Source: Thermocrispum municipale DSM 44069
GTDB lineage: Bacteria > Actinomycetota > Actinomycetes > Mycobacteriales > Pseudonocardiaceae
Reading direction: 5' to 3'
DNA length: 64,000 bases
Assembly: GCF_000427825.1 (NCBI RefSeq)
Contig: NZ_ATYT01000003.1
Span: 1-64,000, forward strand
This document shows positions 45,328 through 55,405 of the stretch, one piece after another; positions within the stretch are counted from its first letter, which is position 1, and every line of letters begins with the position of its first letter. Position numbers and translations under genes: made by a program. The notes under the pieces were generated by a model, which was not told the DNA's origin, searched no databases, and saw only the letters and a list, made by a program, of their open reading frames with translations.

Positions 45328-46803
45328 GTGGCGCTCAAGTACCAAATTCGCACGTTCGGCTGCCAGATGAACGTGCACGACTCGGAACGGCTGGCCGGTC
45401 AGCTCGAGGACGCGGGCTACGAGCCCGCGGGCGAGGAGGAGCCGGACGTCGTCGTGCTGAACACGTGCGCGGTCCGGGAGAACGCCGACAACAAGCTGTA
45501 CGGCAACCTGGGGCATCTTGCGGCCACCAAGAAGCAGCGCCCGCACCTGCAGATCGCGGTGGGTGGTTGCCTGGCGCAGAAGGATCGCGGCGAGATCGTC
45601 AAGCGAGCGCCGTGGGTCGACGTGGTGTTCGGCACGCACAACATCGGCTCGTTGCCGGTGCTGCTGGAGCGTGCCCGGCACAACAAGGAAGCCCAGGTGG
45701 AGATCCTGGAGTCGCTGGAGACGTTCCCGTCGACGCTGCCCGCGCGCCGCGAATCCGCCTACTCCGGCTGGGTCTCGATCTCCGTCGGTTGCAACAACAC
45801 CTGCACCTTCTGCATCGTGCCGTCGCTGCGCGGCAAGGAGCGCGACCGCAGGCCCGGCGAGGTGCTCGCCGAGGTCGAGGCGCTGGTCGCCGAGGGCGTG
45901 CTGGAGGTGACCCTGCTGGGGCAGAACGTCAACTCCTACGGTGTGGAGTTCGGCGACCGGCACGCGTTCGGCAAGCTGTTGCGCGCGTGCGGCTCCATCG
46001 ACGGGCTGGAGCGCGTGCGGTTCACCTCGCCGCACCCGGCCGCGTTCACCGACGACGTCATCGATGCGATGGCCGAGACGCCGAACGTCTGCCCGCAGCT
46101 GCACATGCCGTTGCAGTCCGGGTCGGACACCATCCTGCGCGCGATGCGCCGGTCCTACCGATCCGCGCGTTTCCTGCGCATTCTCGAGTCGGTCCGGGAG
46201 CGGATCCCGCACGCCGCCATCACCACCGACATCATCGTGGGCTTCCCCGGCGAGACCGAGGAGGACTTCCAGGCCACGCTTGACGTGGTACGGCAGGCCC
46301 GGTTCGCCGGTGCGTTCACCTTCCAGTACTCCAAGCGTCCCGGCACTCCCGCCGCGGAGATGCCCGACCAGGTGCCCAAGGAGGTCGTGCAGGAGCGCTA
46401 CGACCGGCTGGTCGCGCTGCAGGACGAGATCTCCTGGGAGGAGAACCGCGCGCTGGTCGGTCAGAAGGTCGAGCTGCTGGTCGCCACCGGCGAAGGTCGC
46501 AAGGACGCCGAAACGCACCGGATGAGCGGCCGCGCGCGCGATGGCCGCCTGGTGCACTTCACCCCGGAAGGCTCGGCGATCGACCGCGCCGTCCGTCCGG
46601 GAGACATCGTCGAGACCACGATCACCTACGCCGCGCCGCATCACCTGGTCGCCGAAGGACCGGTACTGTCGCACCGCCGCACGCGGGCGGGCGACAATCA
46701 CGAAGCGGGCCAGCGGCCGCACACCAAGGGCATCAGCCTCGGCCTGCCGACGATCGGCAAGCCGAAGCCGGTGCCCGCGACGGGAGGCTGCTCGGCATGC
46801 TGA
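45328..46803 (+). CDS. miaB: tRNA (N6-isopentenyl adenosine-37) methylthiotransferase MiaB
   Basis: Radical SAM enzyme adding a methylthio group at position 37 of tRNAs reading UNN codons, acting after MiaA. 491 residues. The N-terminal UPF0004 cluster cysteines are in FGCQMN, NTCAVRE and GGCLAQ; the radical [11 protein letters not shown] is at about residue 155; a TRAM domain follows near residues 375-445. An extra actinobacterial tail ends GGCSAC. GTG start. Overlaps the next gene by 7 nt. Confidence 0.96.
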   Translation: MALKYQIRTFGCQMNVHDSERLAGQLEDAGYEPAGEEEPDVVVLNTCAVRENADNKLYGNLGHLAATKKQRPHLQIAVGGCLAQKDRGEIVKRAPWVDVVFGTHNIGSLPVLLERARHNKEAQVEILESLETFPSTLPARRESAYSGWVSISVGCNNTCTFCIVPSLRGKERDRRPGEVLAEVEALVAEGVLEVTLLGQNVNSYGVEFGDRHAFGKLLRACGSIDGLERVRFTSPHPAAFTDDVIDAMAETPNVCPQLHMPLQSGSDTILRAMRRSYRSARFLRILESVRERIPHAAITTDIIVGFPGETEEDFQATLDVVRQARFAGAFTFQYSKRPGTPAAEMPDQVPKEVVQERYDRLVALQDEISWEENRALVGQKVELLVATGEGRKDAETHRMSGRARDGRLVHFTPEGSAIDRAVRPGDIVETTITYAAPHHLVAEGPVLSHRRTRAGDNHEAGQRPHTKGISLGLPTIGKPKPVPATGGCSAC

Positions 46804-47354
46804 CGGACGAGAATTCCGGGTTCGACTCGCGCTCCCAGGGCGGATCGGACAACGCGCCCGATGCGGGAGCCGACCCGAAGTCGGGCAAGCCGGATCCGGA
46901 GGTTGCCGAGCTGGCCAGCGAGATCGACGAGATCGGTCGCAGCGCGGCGAAGCGGATCGACCCGGGGCCGCGCGGATTCTTCATCGCGGTTCTGGTGTTC
47001 GTCGTGATGATCGCCCAGCTGCTGCCGTGGGTGGGCGACTCGACAGGCTGGGAAGTGCTCGTCTACGGCGAGGACGGCGCGATCCCGCGCCTGTTCGCGT
47101 TCACCTCGACCGGCGCAGGCATCGTGGCCTCGGCGCTGACGTTGCTGGCTCGCCGTTGGTGGCTGGCCTGGGTCAGCGCGGTCGGTAGCTGCATCGCGAC
47201 CGTCGACGGCGTGCTGGGCATCTGGTCGCAGCAGTCCGCGGGGGCGTCCGGCGAGGTGGGCTCCGGACCGGGCATCGGCATGGTGATCGCCGTGGTGGCG
47301 ATGCTGCTGCTGGCCGGTGCCTGGCTGCGCACCGCGTGGTCGCGCGTGGACTGA
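46797..47354 (+). CDS. Membrane protein, Rv2732c-like
   Basis: 185 residues. An acidic, disordered N-terminus (about 1-55) is followed by four membrane segments (about 60-78, 95-117, 120-140, 158-180). It follows miaB as in mycobacteria, where the matching gene has no known function. ATG overlaps the miaB end. Ends at a bidirectional terminator. Confidence 0.8.
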   Translation: MLTDENSGFDSRSQGGSDNAPDAGADPKSGKPDPEVAELASEIDEIGRSAAKRIDPGPRGFFIAVLVFVVMIAQLLPWVGDSTGWEVLVYGEDGAIPRLFAFTSTGAGIVASALTLLARRWWLAWVSAVGSCIATVDGVLGIWSQQSAGASGEVGSGPGIGMVIAVVAMLLLAGAWLRTAWSRVD

Positions 47355-47362
47355 ACGGACGA

Positions 47363-47389
47363 CGAGGGCCCGGGAACCCCGGGCCCTCG
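47363..47389. terminator. Bidirectional hairpin terminator
   Basis: A perfect 12-bp stem CGAGGGCCCGGG / CCCGGGCCCTCG with a 3-nt loop, between the convergent membrane protein and DUF349 genes. Confidence 0.85.
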
Positions 47390-47400
47390 AGCGTCGACCG

Positions 47401-48732
47401 TCACCGGTCGGCGAGCGCCTGCTCCGCGGTGGCCAGCCACTCCCGCCACTGCGCTGCCTGCTGCTCCGCCTGCTCGGCCCGCCGGGTGTCGCCCGCACCG
47501 CGCGCTTTCGCCGCCTGTTCCTCGAACTGCTGCACCCGCTCGCGGAACTGCTCCACCCTGGCCTGCGCCTCGGGGTCGGTCTTGCGCCAGCGCGACTCCT
47601 CGGCGGCGCGGACCTTGTCCTGGACCGCCTTGAGCCTGCCGTCCAGCTCCCGGATGCGGTTCTTCGGTACCTTGCCGATCTCGTCCCACTGATCCTGCAG
47701 CTTGCGCAGCTGTGCCTTGGCCGCCTCGAGGTTGACCGAGGGGTCGATCTTCTCCGCTTCCGCCAGCAGCTCCTCCTTGCGCTTGGCGTTCTCGGCGAAC
47801 TCGGCGTCCCGCTCGGAGAAGACCGCTGCCCTGCGGGAGAAGAAGGCGTCCTGCGCGGCGCGGAACCGTTGCCACAGGGCGTCGTCGGTGTCCTTCGGCG
47901 CTCGCCCGGCCGCCTTCCACTCCGACATCAGTTCGCGGAAGCGCGCGGCCGTGGCGCCCCAGTCGGTCGAGTCGGACAGCTGTTCGGCCTCGGCGATCAG
48001 CTCTTCCTTGCGTGCCTTGGCCGCCGCCCGCTGCCGGTCCAGCTCCGCGAAGTGCGAGCCGCGCCTGCGGTTGAACGCGTCCCTGGCCTTGGCGAACCGA
48101 CGCCACAGCTCGTCGTCGGTCTTGCGGTCGATGCCTTTGATCGTCTTCCACTCGTCCAAGATGGCGCGCAGCCGGTCCCCGGCCGCCTTCCACTGCATGG
48201 AGTTCTCCGCGATGTCCTCGGCTTCGGCCACCAGCGCCTGTTTCCGCTCGATGGCCGCCGCGCGGGCCGCTTCCTTCTCCTGCTTGGCTTGGCCGAGCGA
48301 CTTCTCGGCATGCTCGATGACCTGGTCGAGCCGGGCCCGCAGCGCTTCGATGTCCCCGACGACGGCAGCCTCGTTCAGGCCGTCCCGCAGGTGAGTGGCC
48401 GACTGCAGCGCGTGCTTGGGGTTGCCGCTTCCGGAGGACAACCGCGCCTCCAGCAGCTCGACTTCCGTACGCAGGTCGTCGAACCGGCGCGCGTAGTGCT
48501 GGAGGCCTTCCTCCGCTGAACCCGCCTGCCACACACCGACCGCGCGTTCACCGTCCGGGGTGCGCACGTACACGGTGCCGTCCTCGTCGATGCGCCCCCA
48601 GCGGCGCGGATCGGTCTCGGCATGCGGTACCGGTGGCGCTGCGTGTGCGATGCTCACGTGCCCGTGCTGCAGCACCTCGCTGGGCGCAGGGGCGGTGCTG
48701 GACTGCTGATCGATCGCCTTGTCGTCGGCCAT
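47401..48732 (-). CDS. DUF349 domain-containing protein
   Basis: 443 residues made of at least three DUF349 repeats, each a three-helix unit of about 70 residues with a W-x-x-I/A-G pattern (LDEWKTIKGIDRK, MSEWKAAGRAPKD, QDQWDEIGKVPKN) and a following R/FxxARDxF-like helix. Very highly charged and all-helical, no membrane segment. It matches Rv2731 by position. Function unknown; some DUF349 proteins act in nucleic acid or ribosome-related processes. ATG start after AAGGGAG. Confidence 0.87.
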   Translation of the reverse strand: MADDKAIDQQSSTAPAPSEVLQHGHVSIAHAAPPVPHAETDPRRWGRIDEDGTVYVRTPDGERAVGVWQAGSAEEGLQHYARRFDDLRTEVELLEARLSSGSGNPKHALQSATHLRDGLNEAAVVGDIEALRARLDQVIEHAEKSLGQAKQEKEAARAAAIERKQALVAEAEDIAENSMQWKAAGDRLRAILDEWKTIKGIDRKTDDELWRRFAKARDAFNRRRGSHFAELDRQRAAAKARKEELIAEAEQLSDSTDWGATAARFRELMSEWKAAGRAPKDTDDALWQRFRAAQDAFFSRRAAVFSERDAEFAENAKRKEELLAEAEKIDPSVNLEAAKAQLRKLQDQWDEIGKVPKNRIRELDGRLKAVQDKVRAAEESRWRKTDPEAQARVEQFRERVQQFEEQAAKARGAGDTRRAEQAEQQAAQWREWLATAEQALADR

Positions 48733-48961
48733 GGCCGGCTCCCTTGTCTGACTGCGTGCCGTACGGGTTCACCCCGCCGGCGCCCCGCCGTGCGGCGGGG
48801 CCGGACTCTGCTGCACCGCTTTTTCCGGTGCCAAGTCCGAATTGAAGCAGGTCAGTGGCGAACGCGGTACTCGGAACCGTCGATCCGCGCGCCCGGTAGC
48901 CTCGAGCTGACGCCGGCACCAGCCGTGGTGTGCCGAGAAAATGCCGGCGCGGAGGAGTTCG

Positions 48962-49669
48962 ATGATCACGCGGGTGGCGGTGGTGCCGAACCCCCCGCTG
49001 CTGGTTCCGGACCTGGTTCCCGGCTCGGTGGCGGACACTGCGGACGTGCGCGATGCGGTGCTGGAGGCGGCCGCATGGCTGGCCGAGGGATGCCCGAGGT
49101 GGCACGCGGTGGGCGTCTGGCCGGGCCCGCGCCGGACCGTGCCACCGTCGGCGCGCAGCACGTTCGCGGGCTACGGCGTCGATGTGCCGGTGGCGTTGTC
49201 CAGCGCGGCGCAGGGTCGGCTCGAGCCGGATGCGCCTCTTCCGGTCCTGGTTGCGGGTTGGCTGCGTGCGCAGGTCGGCGCCGAGTCGGTGCAGGTCGAG
49301 TTGGTGCCGCCGGCGCTGTCGCCGCAAGAGTGCATGGCGTTGGGTGCGCAGCTCGACGACACGGCGGAGCCTGCCGTGCTCCTTGTTCTCGGTGACGGTT
49401 CGATCCGCCACGGTGAGCGTGCACCGGCGCGTCCGGACGACCGAGCGCCCGAGTTCGACGCGCGCGCGGCCGCCGCCCTGGCTTCTCCCGACGCCGCCGC
49501 GATCGCCGAGATCGACTCCCGGCTGGCCACCGAACTGGGCGCGATGGGACGCGCCGCGTGGCAGGTTGCCGCCGGAGTTCTCGGTGAGGATCGCTGGGTC
49601 GGCAAGCTGTTGTACTCGGACACGCCATTCGGAGTGGGCTACCACGTTGCGACTTGGGAACGAACGTGA
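48962..49669 (+). CDS. Conserved protein, Rv2728c-like (extradiol dioxygenase-like fold)
   Basis: 235 residues, alanine-rich. Begins [20 protein letters not shown], a pattern like LigB-type extradiol dioxygenases and MEMO proteins. The C-terminal part has [17 protein letters not shown]. Catalytic metal ligands are not clearly complete, so activity is doubtful. ATG 48962 with GGAGGAG 4 nt upstream decides the start. Overlaps miaA by GTGA, same order as in mycobacteria. Confidence 0.78.
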   Translation: MITRVAVVPNPPLLVPDLVPGSVADTADVRDAVLEAAAWLAEGCPRWHAVGVWPGPRRTVPPSARSTFAGYGVDVPVALSSAAQGRLEPDAPLPVLVAGWLRAQVGAESVQVELVPPALSPQECMALGAQLDDTAEPAVLLVLGDGSIRHGERAPARPDDRAPEFDARAAAALASPDAAAIAEIDSRLATELGAMGRAAWQVAAGVLGEDRWVGKLLYSDTPFGVGYHVATWERT

Positions 49670-50601
49670 CGACACCGGCAAGCGGTGATGCGGATCTGCG
49701 TCCGGTCGCCGTCGTCGGCCCGACGGCGACGGGCAAGTCGGACCTGGCCATCGAGCTGGCGCTGCGCCTCGGCGGTGAGGTCGTCAACGCCGACGCGATG
49801 CAGCTGTACCGCGGCATGGACATCGGCACGGCGAAGGTGCCGATACCCGAACGCCGCGGCGTTCCGCACCATTTGCTGGACGTCCTCGACGTGACCGAAA
49901 CGGCCTCGGTGGCTGCGTTCCAACGCGATGCCCGGGCCGTCGTCGAACAGCTGTTGGCGCGCGGTGTCGTGCCGGTTCTGTGCGGCGGCTCCGGGCTGTA
50001 TGTCCAGGCTGTCGTCGACGACCTGCGATTTCCCGGTACCGATCCGGAAATCCGTCGGCGGCTGGAACGCGAGGCCGACCGGGTCGGTGCGGAGGCGATG
50101 CACGCCAGACTCGCCGAACGGGACCCGGCCGCCGCCGAGGCGATCCTGCCGAGTAACGCTCGCCGGATCGTGCGCGCGCTGGAAGTCATCGAGCTGACCG
50201 GCAGGCCGTTCTCCGCCACCATGCCCAAGCCGGGGCCGCCGCGGTACGGCACCGTGCTGATCGGCCTGGACCGGGAGCCGGAGGAACTCGATGCCCGCGT
50301 CGACACCCGGGTGGAGCGCATGTTCGAGCAGGGCTTGGTGGACGAGGTCCGGCAGCTGCTGGACAAGGGGCTGCGCGAAGGGAGGACGGCGTCCCAGGCG
50401 CTGGGCTACAAGCAGGTCATCGAAGCGCTCGACGGCGACGGTGACTTCGCCGCGGCGGCTGCGGAAACGGCCCGCGCGACCCGCCGGTTCGTCCGCAGGC
50501 AGCGGTCCTGGTTCCGCCGGGACAAGCGCATCACCTGGCTCGACGCGGGCGATCCGGATCTGGTCACCCGCGCGATGAAGCAACTGGCCGAAACCCCGTA
50601 G
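49666..50601 (+). CDS. miaA: tRNA dimethylallyltransferase
   Basis: Adds the isopentenyl group to A37 of tRNAs, the step before MiaB. 311 residues with P-loop [46 protein letters not shown] and the C-terminal [17 protein letters not shown] start in a GTGA overlap with the preceding gene. Its stop TAG forms part of the predicted dapF -10. Confidence 0.96.
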   Translation: MTTPASGDADLRPVAVVGPTATGKSDLAIELALRLGGEVVNADAMQLYRGMDIGTAKVPIPERRGVPHHLLDVLDVTETASVAAFQRDARAVVEQLLARGVVPVLCGGSGLYVQAVVDDLRFPGTDPEIRRRLEREADRVGAEAMHARLAERDPAAAEAILPSNARRIVRALEVIELTGRPFSATMPKPGPPRYGTVLIGLDREPEELDARVDTRVERMFEQGLVDEVRQLLDKGLREGRTASQALGYKQVIEALDGDGDFAAAAAETARATRRFVRRQRSWFRRDKRITWLDAGDPDLVTRAMKQLAETP

Positions 50602-50604
50602 CCT
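50599..50604 (+). promoter_or_regulatory. Predicted leaderless -10 of dapF
   Basis: TAGCCT overlaps the miaA stop codon and ends 6 nt before GTG 50611, favouring that start over GTG 50608. Confidence 0.4.
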
Positions 50605-50610
50605 GACGTG

Positions 50611-51432
50611 GTGGGCATCAGTTTTCGCAAAGGCCACGGCACACAGAACGATTTCGTGCTGCTCCCCGACGCGGACGGCAGTCTCGACCTGACGCCTGCG
50701 CGGGTGCGCGCGTTGTGCGACCGCCGGCGTGGGCTGGGCGCCGACGGCGTGCTGCGGGTGGTGCGTGCGTCCGTCGCCGGCCTCGAGGGCACCGCGGCCG
50801 AGTGGTTCATGGACTACCGCAACGCGGACGGCTCGATCGCCGAGATGTGCGGCAACGGGGTCCGGGTGTTCGCGCGCTACCTCGTCGAAGCCGGGCTGAC
50901 GTCGAACAGGGCGTTCACCGTGGCCACGCGTGCGGGCGACCGGGCGGTGCAGGTACACGACGACATGTCGGTGACCGTGCGGATGGGCTCGGTCCGTGTC
51001 ACCGGGGAGTCGTCCGCGGTGGTCGGCGGCGTTGCGGTGCGCGGGCTGGCCGTCGACGTCGGGAATCCCCACCTGGTCTGCGTTGTTGACAAGGACGTCA
51101 GCACATTCGATTTGCGTGATCAACCCCAGTACGACGAGGCGGACTTTCCGCACGGCGTGAACGTCGAGCTGGTCAACCGGGTCGACGGGGCGCTCCGCAT
51201 GCGGGTGCACGAACGTGGCGTGGGCGAGACCCGCGCGTGCGGCACCGGGACAGTGGCCGTCACCGCCGCGGACTTGCACTTGCTCGGTGCGAGCGAGGGC
51301 TCCCGGGCCGTCCACATGCCGGGCGGGCGCGTCGACGTTCGCGTGGCGACCGGAGAAGCCACCATGACCGGCCCCGCCGAGTTCGTCGCGTCCGGTGAAT
51401 TGACCGACGCCTGGTGGGCCGCGCAGCAGTAA
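50611..51432 (+). CDS. dapF: Diaminopimelate epimerase
   Basis: Converts LL- to meso-diaminopimelate for lysine and peptidoglycan. 273 residues. The two catalytic cysteines lie in MCGNGVRVFARY and RACGTGTVAV. The start KGHGTQNDFVLL and ADGSIAEMCGNG blocks are standard. GTG start after a -10 that overlaps miaA. A third family region, GNPHLVCVVD, is also intact. Confidence 0.96.
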   Translation: MGISFRKGHGTQNDFVLLPDADGSLDLTPARVRALCDRRRGLGADGVLRVVRASVAGLEGTAAEWFMDYRNADGSIAEMCGNGVRVFARYLVEAGLTSNRAFTVATRAGDRAVQVHDDMSVTVRMGSVRVTGESSAVVGGVAVRGLAVDVGNPHLVCVVDKDVSTFDLRDQPQYDEADFPHGVNVELVNRVDGALRMRVHERGVGETRACGTGTVAVTAADLHLLGASEGSRAVHMPGGRVDVRVATGEATMTGPAEFVASGELTDAWWAAQQ

Positions 51433-51474
51433 AGAACTCGTCGTCGCGGCGCTGCCGTGCGACGATGGAGGTAT

Positions 51475-52944
51475 ATGACAGAGACGACGAACCGGCGCGA
51501 AGTGCCGGACAGCAAGGACAAGCGACTCGGCGAGGGTGAATCCGACTTGTCGGTCGGTGAGTGGGAGCTGGAGGGCCGCGCCGCGCTCCGCCGAGTCGCC
51601 GGCTTGTCCACTGAGCTCACCGACATCACCGAGGTCGAGTACCGCCAGCTGCGGCTGGAGCGGGTCGTGCTGGTCGGGGTGTGGACCGAGGGCACGGCCG
51701 CGCAGTCCGAGGCGTCCCTTGCCGAGCTCGCTCGGTTGGCGGAGACGGCGGGCTCGCAGGTCCTCGAAGGTCTCGTGCAGCGTCGCGATCGGCCGGACCC
51801 GGCGACCTACATCGGCTCCGGCAAGGTGGCGGAACTGGCCGACGTGGTGCGCTCGACCGGCGCCGACACCGTGATCGTCGACGGTGAGCTCTCGCCCGGT
51901 CAGCTGCGGCAGCTGGAGGCCAAGCTCAAGGTCAAGGTCATCGACCGGACCGCGCTCATCCTGGACATCTTCGCGCAGCACGCCCGCTCGCGGGAGGGCA
52001 AGGCGCAGGTCGAACTGGCGCAGCTGCAGTACCTGCTGCCGCGCTTGCGCGGTTGGGGCGAGTCGCTGTCCCGGCAGGCTGGCGGGCGCGCAGGTGGCGC
52101 GACCGGTGGTGTCGGTCTGCGTGGCCCCGGTGAGACGAAGTTGGAGACGGATCGCAGGCGCATCAACAAGCGGATCGCGAAGCTGCGCAGGGAGATCGCG
52201 TCGATGGAGACGGTGCGCAGGACCAAGCGCAGCCGCCGGGAGGCCAACGAGGTGCCCAGCGTCGCGATCGTCGGTTACACCAACGCGGGCAAGTCCAGCT
52301 TGCTGAACGCGATCACCGGAGCCGGTGTCCTGGTGGAGGACGCGCTGTTCGCCACGTTGGATCCCACCACGCGGCGCGCGCAGACACCGGACGGCCGGAC
52401 GTTCACGTTGACCGACACGGTCGGGTTCGTGCGTCACCTGCCGCACCAGTTGGTCGACGCGTTCCGCTCCACGTTGGAAGAGGCGACGGGCGCGGACCTG
52501 TTGTTGCACGTCGTGGACGGCGCCGATGGCGCTCCGGAGGAGCAGGTCGCGGCCGTGCGCGAGGTGCTCAGGGAGATCTCCGAGCATCAGGGCGTGGCGT
52601 TGCCGCCGGAGTTGCTGGTGATCAACAAGGCCGATCTGGCGGACGCGATGAGCCTGGCGCGGTTGCGGCACCTGCTCCCGGAGGCGTTGGTGGTGTCGGC
52701 CCGCACCGGCGAAGGCGTCGACAAGCTGATCGACGCGATCGCGGGCAGGTTGCCGCGGCCCACAATGATGGTCGAGGTGCTCGTCCCGTACGCGCGCAGT
52801 GAGCTGGTGGCTCGGGCGCACGCCGAAGGCGAAGTGTTGATCGAGGAGCATCGCCCCGAGGGCACCAGGTTGAGCGCCCGGGTCAATCCCGACCTGGCCG
52901 CGGCGCTGAAAGAGTTCTCCGTCGATGGCGCCACCGCGCGGTGA
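51475..52944 (+). CDS. hflX: GTPase HflX
   Basis: Ribosome-binding GTPase that splits stalled 70S ribosomes. 489 residues. The N-terminal HflX domain includes QRRDRPDPATYIGSGKVAEL; the linker GGRAGGATGGVGLRGPGETK follows; the G domain has G1 GYTNAGKSSLLN, G3 DTVGFVRHLP and G4 NKAD. ATG with GGAGG 4 nt upstream. In mycobacteria HflX is linked to antibiotic tolerance. The next gene overlaps its end by 20 nt. Confidence 0.95.
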   Translation: MTETTNRREVPDSKDKRLGEGESDLSVGEWELEGRAALRRVAGLSTELTDITEVEYRQLRLERVVLVGVWTEGTAAQSEASLAELARLAETAGSQVLEGLVQRRDRPDPATYIGSGKVAELADVVRSTGADTVIVDGELSPGQLRQLEAKLKVKVIDRTALILDIFAQHARSREGKAQVELAQLQYLLPRLRGWGESLSRQAGGRAGGATGGVGLRGPGETKLETDRRRINKRIAKLRREIASMETVRRTKRSRREANEVPSVAIVGYTNAGKSSLLNAITGAGVLVEDALFATLDPTTRRAQTPDGRTFTLTDTVGFVRHLPHQLVDAFRSTLEEATGADLLLHVVDGADGAPEEQVAAVREVLREISEHQGVALPPELLVINKADLADAMSLARLRHLLPEALVVSARTGEGVDKLIDAIAGRLPRPTMMVEVLVPYARSELVARAHAEGEVLIEEHRPEGTRLSARVNPDLAAALKEFSVDGATAR

Positions 52945-53974
52945 TCGACGCAGACGGCGGGCGGTCCTGGCATCGTGCGGAGCTGTCGCCGTAGCATTGA
53001 GCTGGCCGGCGACCGCGGAGGCTTCCGCGCCGAGAACCGTGTGTACGGTGCAGGACGAGCGGCTGGCCGAGTTGTCCGGGCTGGCTTCGAACGGGCAGGA
53101 GCTGTTCGCCGTCAACGACGGCGGGACGCAGGTCGAAGTCTTCGTCCTCGACCGTAACTGCCGGGTGCAGCGCACGATCACCGCCGGCATCGACCCGTAT
53201 GACGTGGAGGACCTCGCGCTTGCGCCCGACGGGGTCCTCTGGCTGTCCGACACCGGCGACAACGGCAAGTCGCGCGACACCGTGGCCGTGATCAAGGTGC
53301 GCCAGGACGGCAGCGCCAGCTTGCACCGTATGACCTATCCGGACGGGCAACACGACACCGAAGCGATTGTGCTCGACCGGCGCGGCGTGCCCCACCTGAT
53401 CACCAAGAACGTGTTGGGCACGTCGGAGATCTATCGGCCGACCGGCAAGCTCCGCAGTCCTGGCCCGACCCCGTTGGAGAAGGTCGGCACGGTCGGGTTC
53501 GGTGTCAGCAACACGCCGGGCGGTCCGGAAGAGGTGGGCGTTGTCGGGTCGATCCTGGTCACCGGTGGCGCGGTGAGCCACGACGGCAAGGTCGTCGCGC
53601 TGCGCACCTACACCGATGCGTACCTCTACCCGGCACCGGACGGGGACGTCGTCGCCGCGCTCGGGCGAGAGCCGGTGCGCATCCCGCTACCGAACGAGCC
53701 GCAAGGTGAGGCGATCGCGTTCGATCCGGACGGCACGTTGCTGTCGGCGAGTGAGGGTGTGGGGGAGCCGATTCGGGCCGTTCCGAAGGCCGTGGAGAAG
53801 GTCGCGTCCGTGACCCCTGGCGACGCTGGAAAAGCTGCCTCCGACGCGCGGGACGGCCGAACCGAGCACACTGACGAGCAGCAACGGTCGAAGCTGCCGG
53901 CGCTGGCCGTCGCGGCGATCGCGGTCGCCGTGCTGTGGTTCGGGCTCGGCAGGCTACGTCGTCGCCGTCGCTAG
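52925..53974 (+). CDS. Secreted, C-terminally anchored beta-propeller-like protein
   Basis: 349 residues. Signal peptide (basic MAPPRGDRRRRR, hydrophobic core, cleavage near ATAEASA), an extracellular domain of repeated beta strands with propeller-like motifs (EDLALAPDGVLWLSDTGDN, TEAIVLDRRGVPHLITKN, GEAIAFDPDGTLLSASEG), then a C-terminal membrane segment (about 323-341) and a basic tail RRRRR. Likely faces the cell exterior. Function unknown. Overlaps hflX by 20 nt and converges on lexA. Confidence 0.8.
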   Translation: MAPPRGDRRRRRAVLASCGAVAVALSWPATAEASAPRTVCTVQDERLAELSGLASNGQELFAVNDGGTQVEVFVLDRNCRVQRTITAGIDPYDVEDLALAPDGVLWLSDTGDNGKSRDTVAVIKVRQDGSASLHRMTYPDGQHDTEAIVLDRRGVPHLITKNVLGTSEIYRPTGKLRSPGPTPLEKVGTVGFGVSNTPGGPEEVGVVGSILVTGGAVSHDGKVVALRTYTDAYLYPAPDGDVVAALGREPVRIPLPNEPQGEAIAFDPDGTLLSASEGVGEPIRAVPKAVEKVASVTPGDAGKAASDARDGRTEHTDEQQRSKLPALAVAAIAVAVLWFGLGRLRRRRR

Positions 53975-53981
53975 CGACCGC

Positions 53982-54746
53982 TCACAGCCGCCGCAGCACC
54001 GCAACGACCTTGCCCAGGATCGACGCCTCGTCGCCGGGGATCGGGTCGTACGCGTCGTTCTGCGGCATGAGCCAGACGTGGCCGTCCTTGCGCTTGAACG
54101 TCTTCACCGTGGCTTCGCCGTCGATCATGGCGGCGACGATCTCCCCGTTGTCGGCCGTCGGCTGCTGACGGACGACCACCAGGTCGCCGTTCGCGATCGC
54201 CGCGTCGATCATCGAGTCACCGGTGACGGTCAGCAGGAACAGCTCGCCCTCGCCGACCAGATCCTTCGGCAGCGGGTAGATCTCTTCCACGGCTTGCTCG
54301 GCCAGCACCGGACCACCGGCGGCGATGCGGCCGACGAGCGGGACGTACGCCGGCTGCGGCCGGGACTGCTCCTCGGCGACTTCATCTTCCATGCTGCGCG
54401 CGGCGGGAGCGTCGGCGGGCACGATGCCGACCGCGCGCGGGCGATTCGGGTCCCGACGCAGGTAGCCCTTGCGCTGCAGGGCCAGCAGCTGGTGCTGGAC
54501 CGACGACGTGGAGTTCAGGCCGACGGCGTCGCCGATCTCCCGCACGCTCGGCGGGTAGCCGAGGCGGTCCACCCAGGATCGGATGACCTCCAGGATCTGG
54601 CCCTGGCGCACGGTGAGGTCGCCGTGCTTGGCGGGCTTGGGCAACTCGCGCACGTTCTCCGCGTCCTTGTTCGCGCCCCCGCGCTGCCGTGCGCCTTCCT
54701 TCGGCTGCTGTGCCACCGCTGTCCTCCCAGGCTGATCCCGCGACAT
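53982..54746 (-). CDS. lexA: SOS repressor LexA
   Basis: Represses DNA damage genes and cleaves itself when RecA filaments form. 254 residues. The N-terminal winged helix-turn-helix ([20 protein letters not shown]) binds the SOS box; the cleavage site Ala-Gly is in GRIAAGGPV; the catalytic serine is in TGDSMID and the lysine in ATVKTFKR. A 35-residue actinobacterial N-terminal extension is present. Start ATG 54746 is chosen because the promoter at 54767-54795 would begin transcription after the alternative GTG 54764. Confidence 0.97.
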   Translation of the reverse strand: MSRDQPGRTAVAQQPKEGARQRGGANKDAENVRELPKPAKHGDLTVRQGQILEVIRSWVDRLGYPPSVREIGDAVGLNSTSSVQHQLLALQRKGYLRRDPNRPRAVGIVPADAPAARSMEDEVAEEQSRPQPAYVPLVGRIAAGGPVLAEQAVEEIYPLPKDLVGEGELFLLTVTGDSMIDAAIANGDLVVVRQQPTADNGEIVAAMIDGEATVKTFKRKDGHVWLMPQNDAYDPIPGDEASILGKVVAVLRRL

Positions 54747-54766
54747 CCGGGTACGTCGCGTCACCG

Positions 54767-54795
54767 ACAGTAACGCGTGATCCGGCCAACTTCAA
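54767..54795 (-). promoter_or_regulatory. lexA promoter
   Basis: On the minus strand TTGAAG (54795-54790), a 17-nt spacer, then TACTGT (54772-54767). The -35 overlaps the SOS box, fitting autorepression. Confidence 0.6.
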
Positions 54796-54807
54796 ACACG
54801 CGTTCGA
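54792..54807 (-). promoter_or_regulatory. LexA operator 1 (lexA)
   Basis: TCGAACGCGTGTTTGA read on the minus strand, one mismatch from TCGAAC-N4-GTTCGA, overlapping the lexA -35. Confidence 0.8.
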
Positions 54808-54870
54808 ACGACACGCCGGTCATCTCTCGATTTTGTCGGACCCCCGTGGTACACATCGATCAGGTGTTCG

Positions 54871-54886
54871 GCGAACGGATGTTCGA
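54871..54886 (+). promoter_or_regulatory. LexA operator 2 (LysM gene)
   Basis: GCGAACGGATGTTCGA, one mismatch in the first base, 40 nt before the LysM gene start. Confidence 0.8.
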
Positions 54887-54925
54887 GTCGCTGCCGGCCG
54901 CGGGCCGACGGCACGAGGAGGAAGC

Positions 54926-55405
54926 ATGGCGGTCCTTGCGAGCGAGGGATACACGCGCAGCTCGGTGTCGCGAGGGAGCCGGCGGCATGTCGCTGTGCAG
55001 CGAGCCACCCGTCCACGGCGTACGGCCGAGGAGGCATTGCGGCGACCGCCGCGGGCAGGCCGGGTGGCTGCCGGGCTCCGGCTCGGTGTTGCGGCGTGCA
55101 CCCCTCGGCGGATGGTGCGCCAGTGGCCGTTGTTCGTCGCGGTCGCCGTTGCCGTGGCGGGCGTGGTCGTGGCGTTCGGGATGCTGCTGGGAAGTCTGTC
55201 GCACGGCGTGTCCGCAGAAGTGCCGGCCGACACGGCGGTCGTGTCGGTCGCGCCGGGGGAGACGTTGTGGGATGTCGCCGCGAAGTACGCGCCGGAGAGT
55301 GACCCGCGTGCGGTGGTCGAGCGCATCAAGGAGCTGAACGGGGTGACCGCGGCGGACGTGGCTCCCGGTTATGCGCTGACTGTGCCCGTTCAGTCGCGGG
55401 GCTGA
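54926..55405 (+). CDS. LysM domain membrane protein (Rv2719c-like, SOS cell-division suppressor candidate)
   Basis: 159 residues. A basic cytoplasmic N-terminus (about 1-60, rich in Arg) is followed by one membrane segment (about 66-88, PLFVAVAVAVAGVVVAFGML) and an outer LysM domain (about 104-158, VSVAPGETLWDVAAKYAP ... PGYALTVPV) for peptidoglycan binding. In mycobacteria and corynebacteria the gene divergent from lexA makes a protein of this build that halts cell division after DNA damage. ATG with GAGGAGG upstream. LexA operator 2 precedes it. Confidence 0.85.
   Translation: MAVLASEGYTRSSVSRGSRRHVAVQRATRPRRTAEEALRRPPRAGRVAAGLRLGVAACTPRRMVRQWPLFVAVAVAVAGVVVAFGMLLGSLSHGVSAEVPADTAVVSVAPGETLWDVAAKYAPESDPRAVVERIKELNGVTAADVAPGYALTVPVQSRG

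Noticed and set aside
49639-53295. 1218-codon minus-strand frame across miaA, dapF and hflX
   Set aside because: Spans three real genes antisense with no recognisable motif; GC-driven shadow.
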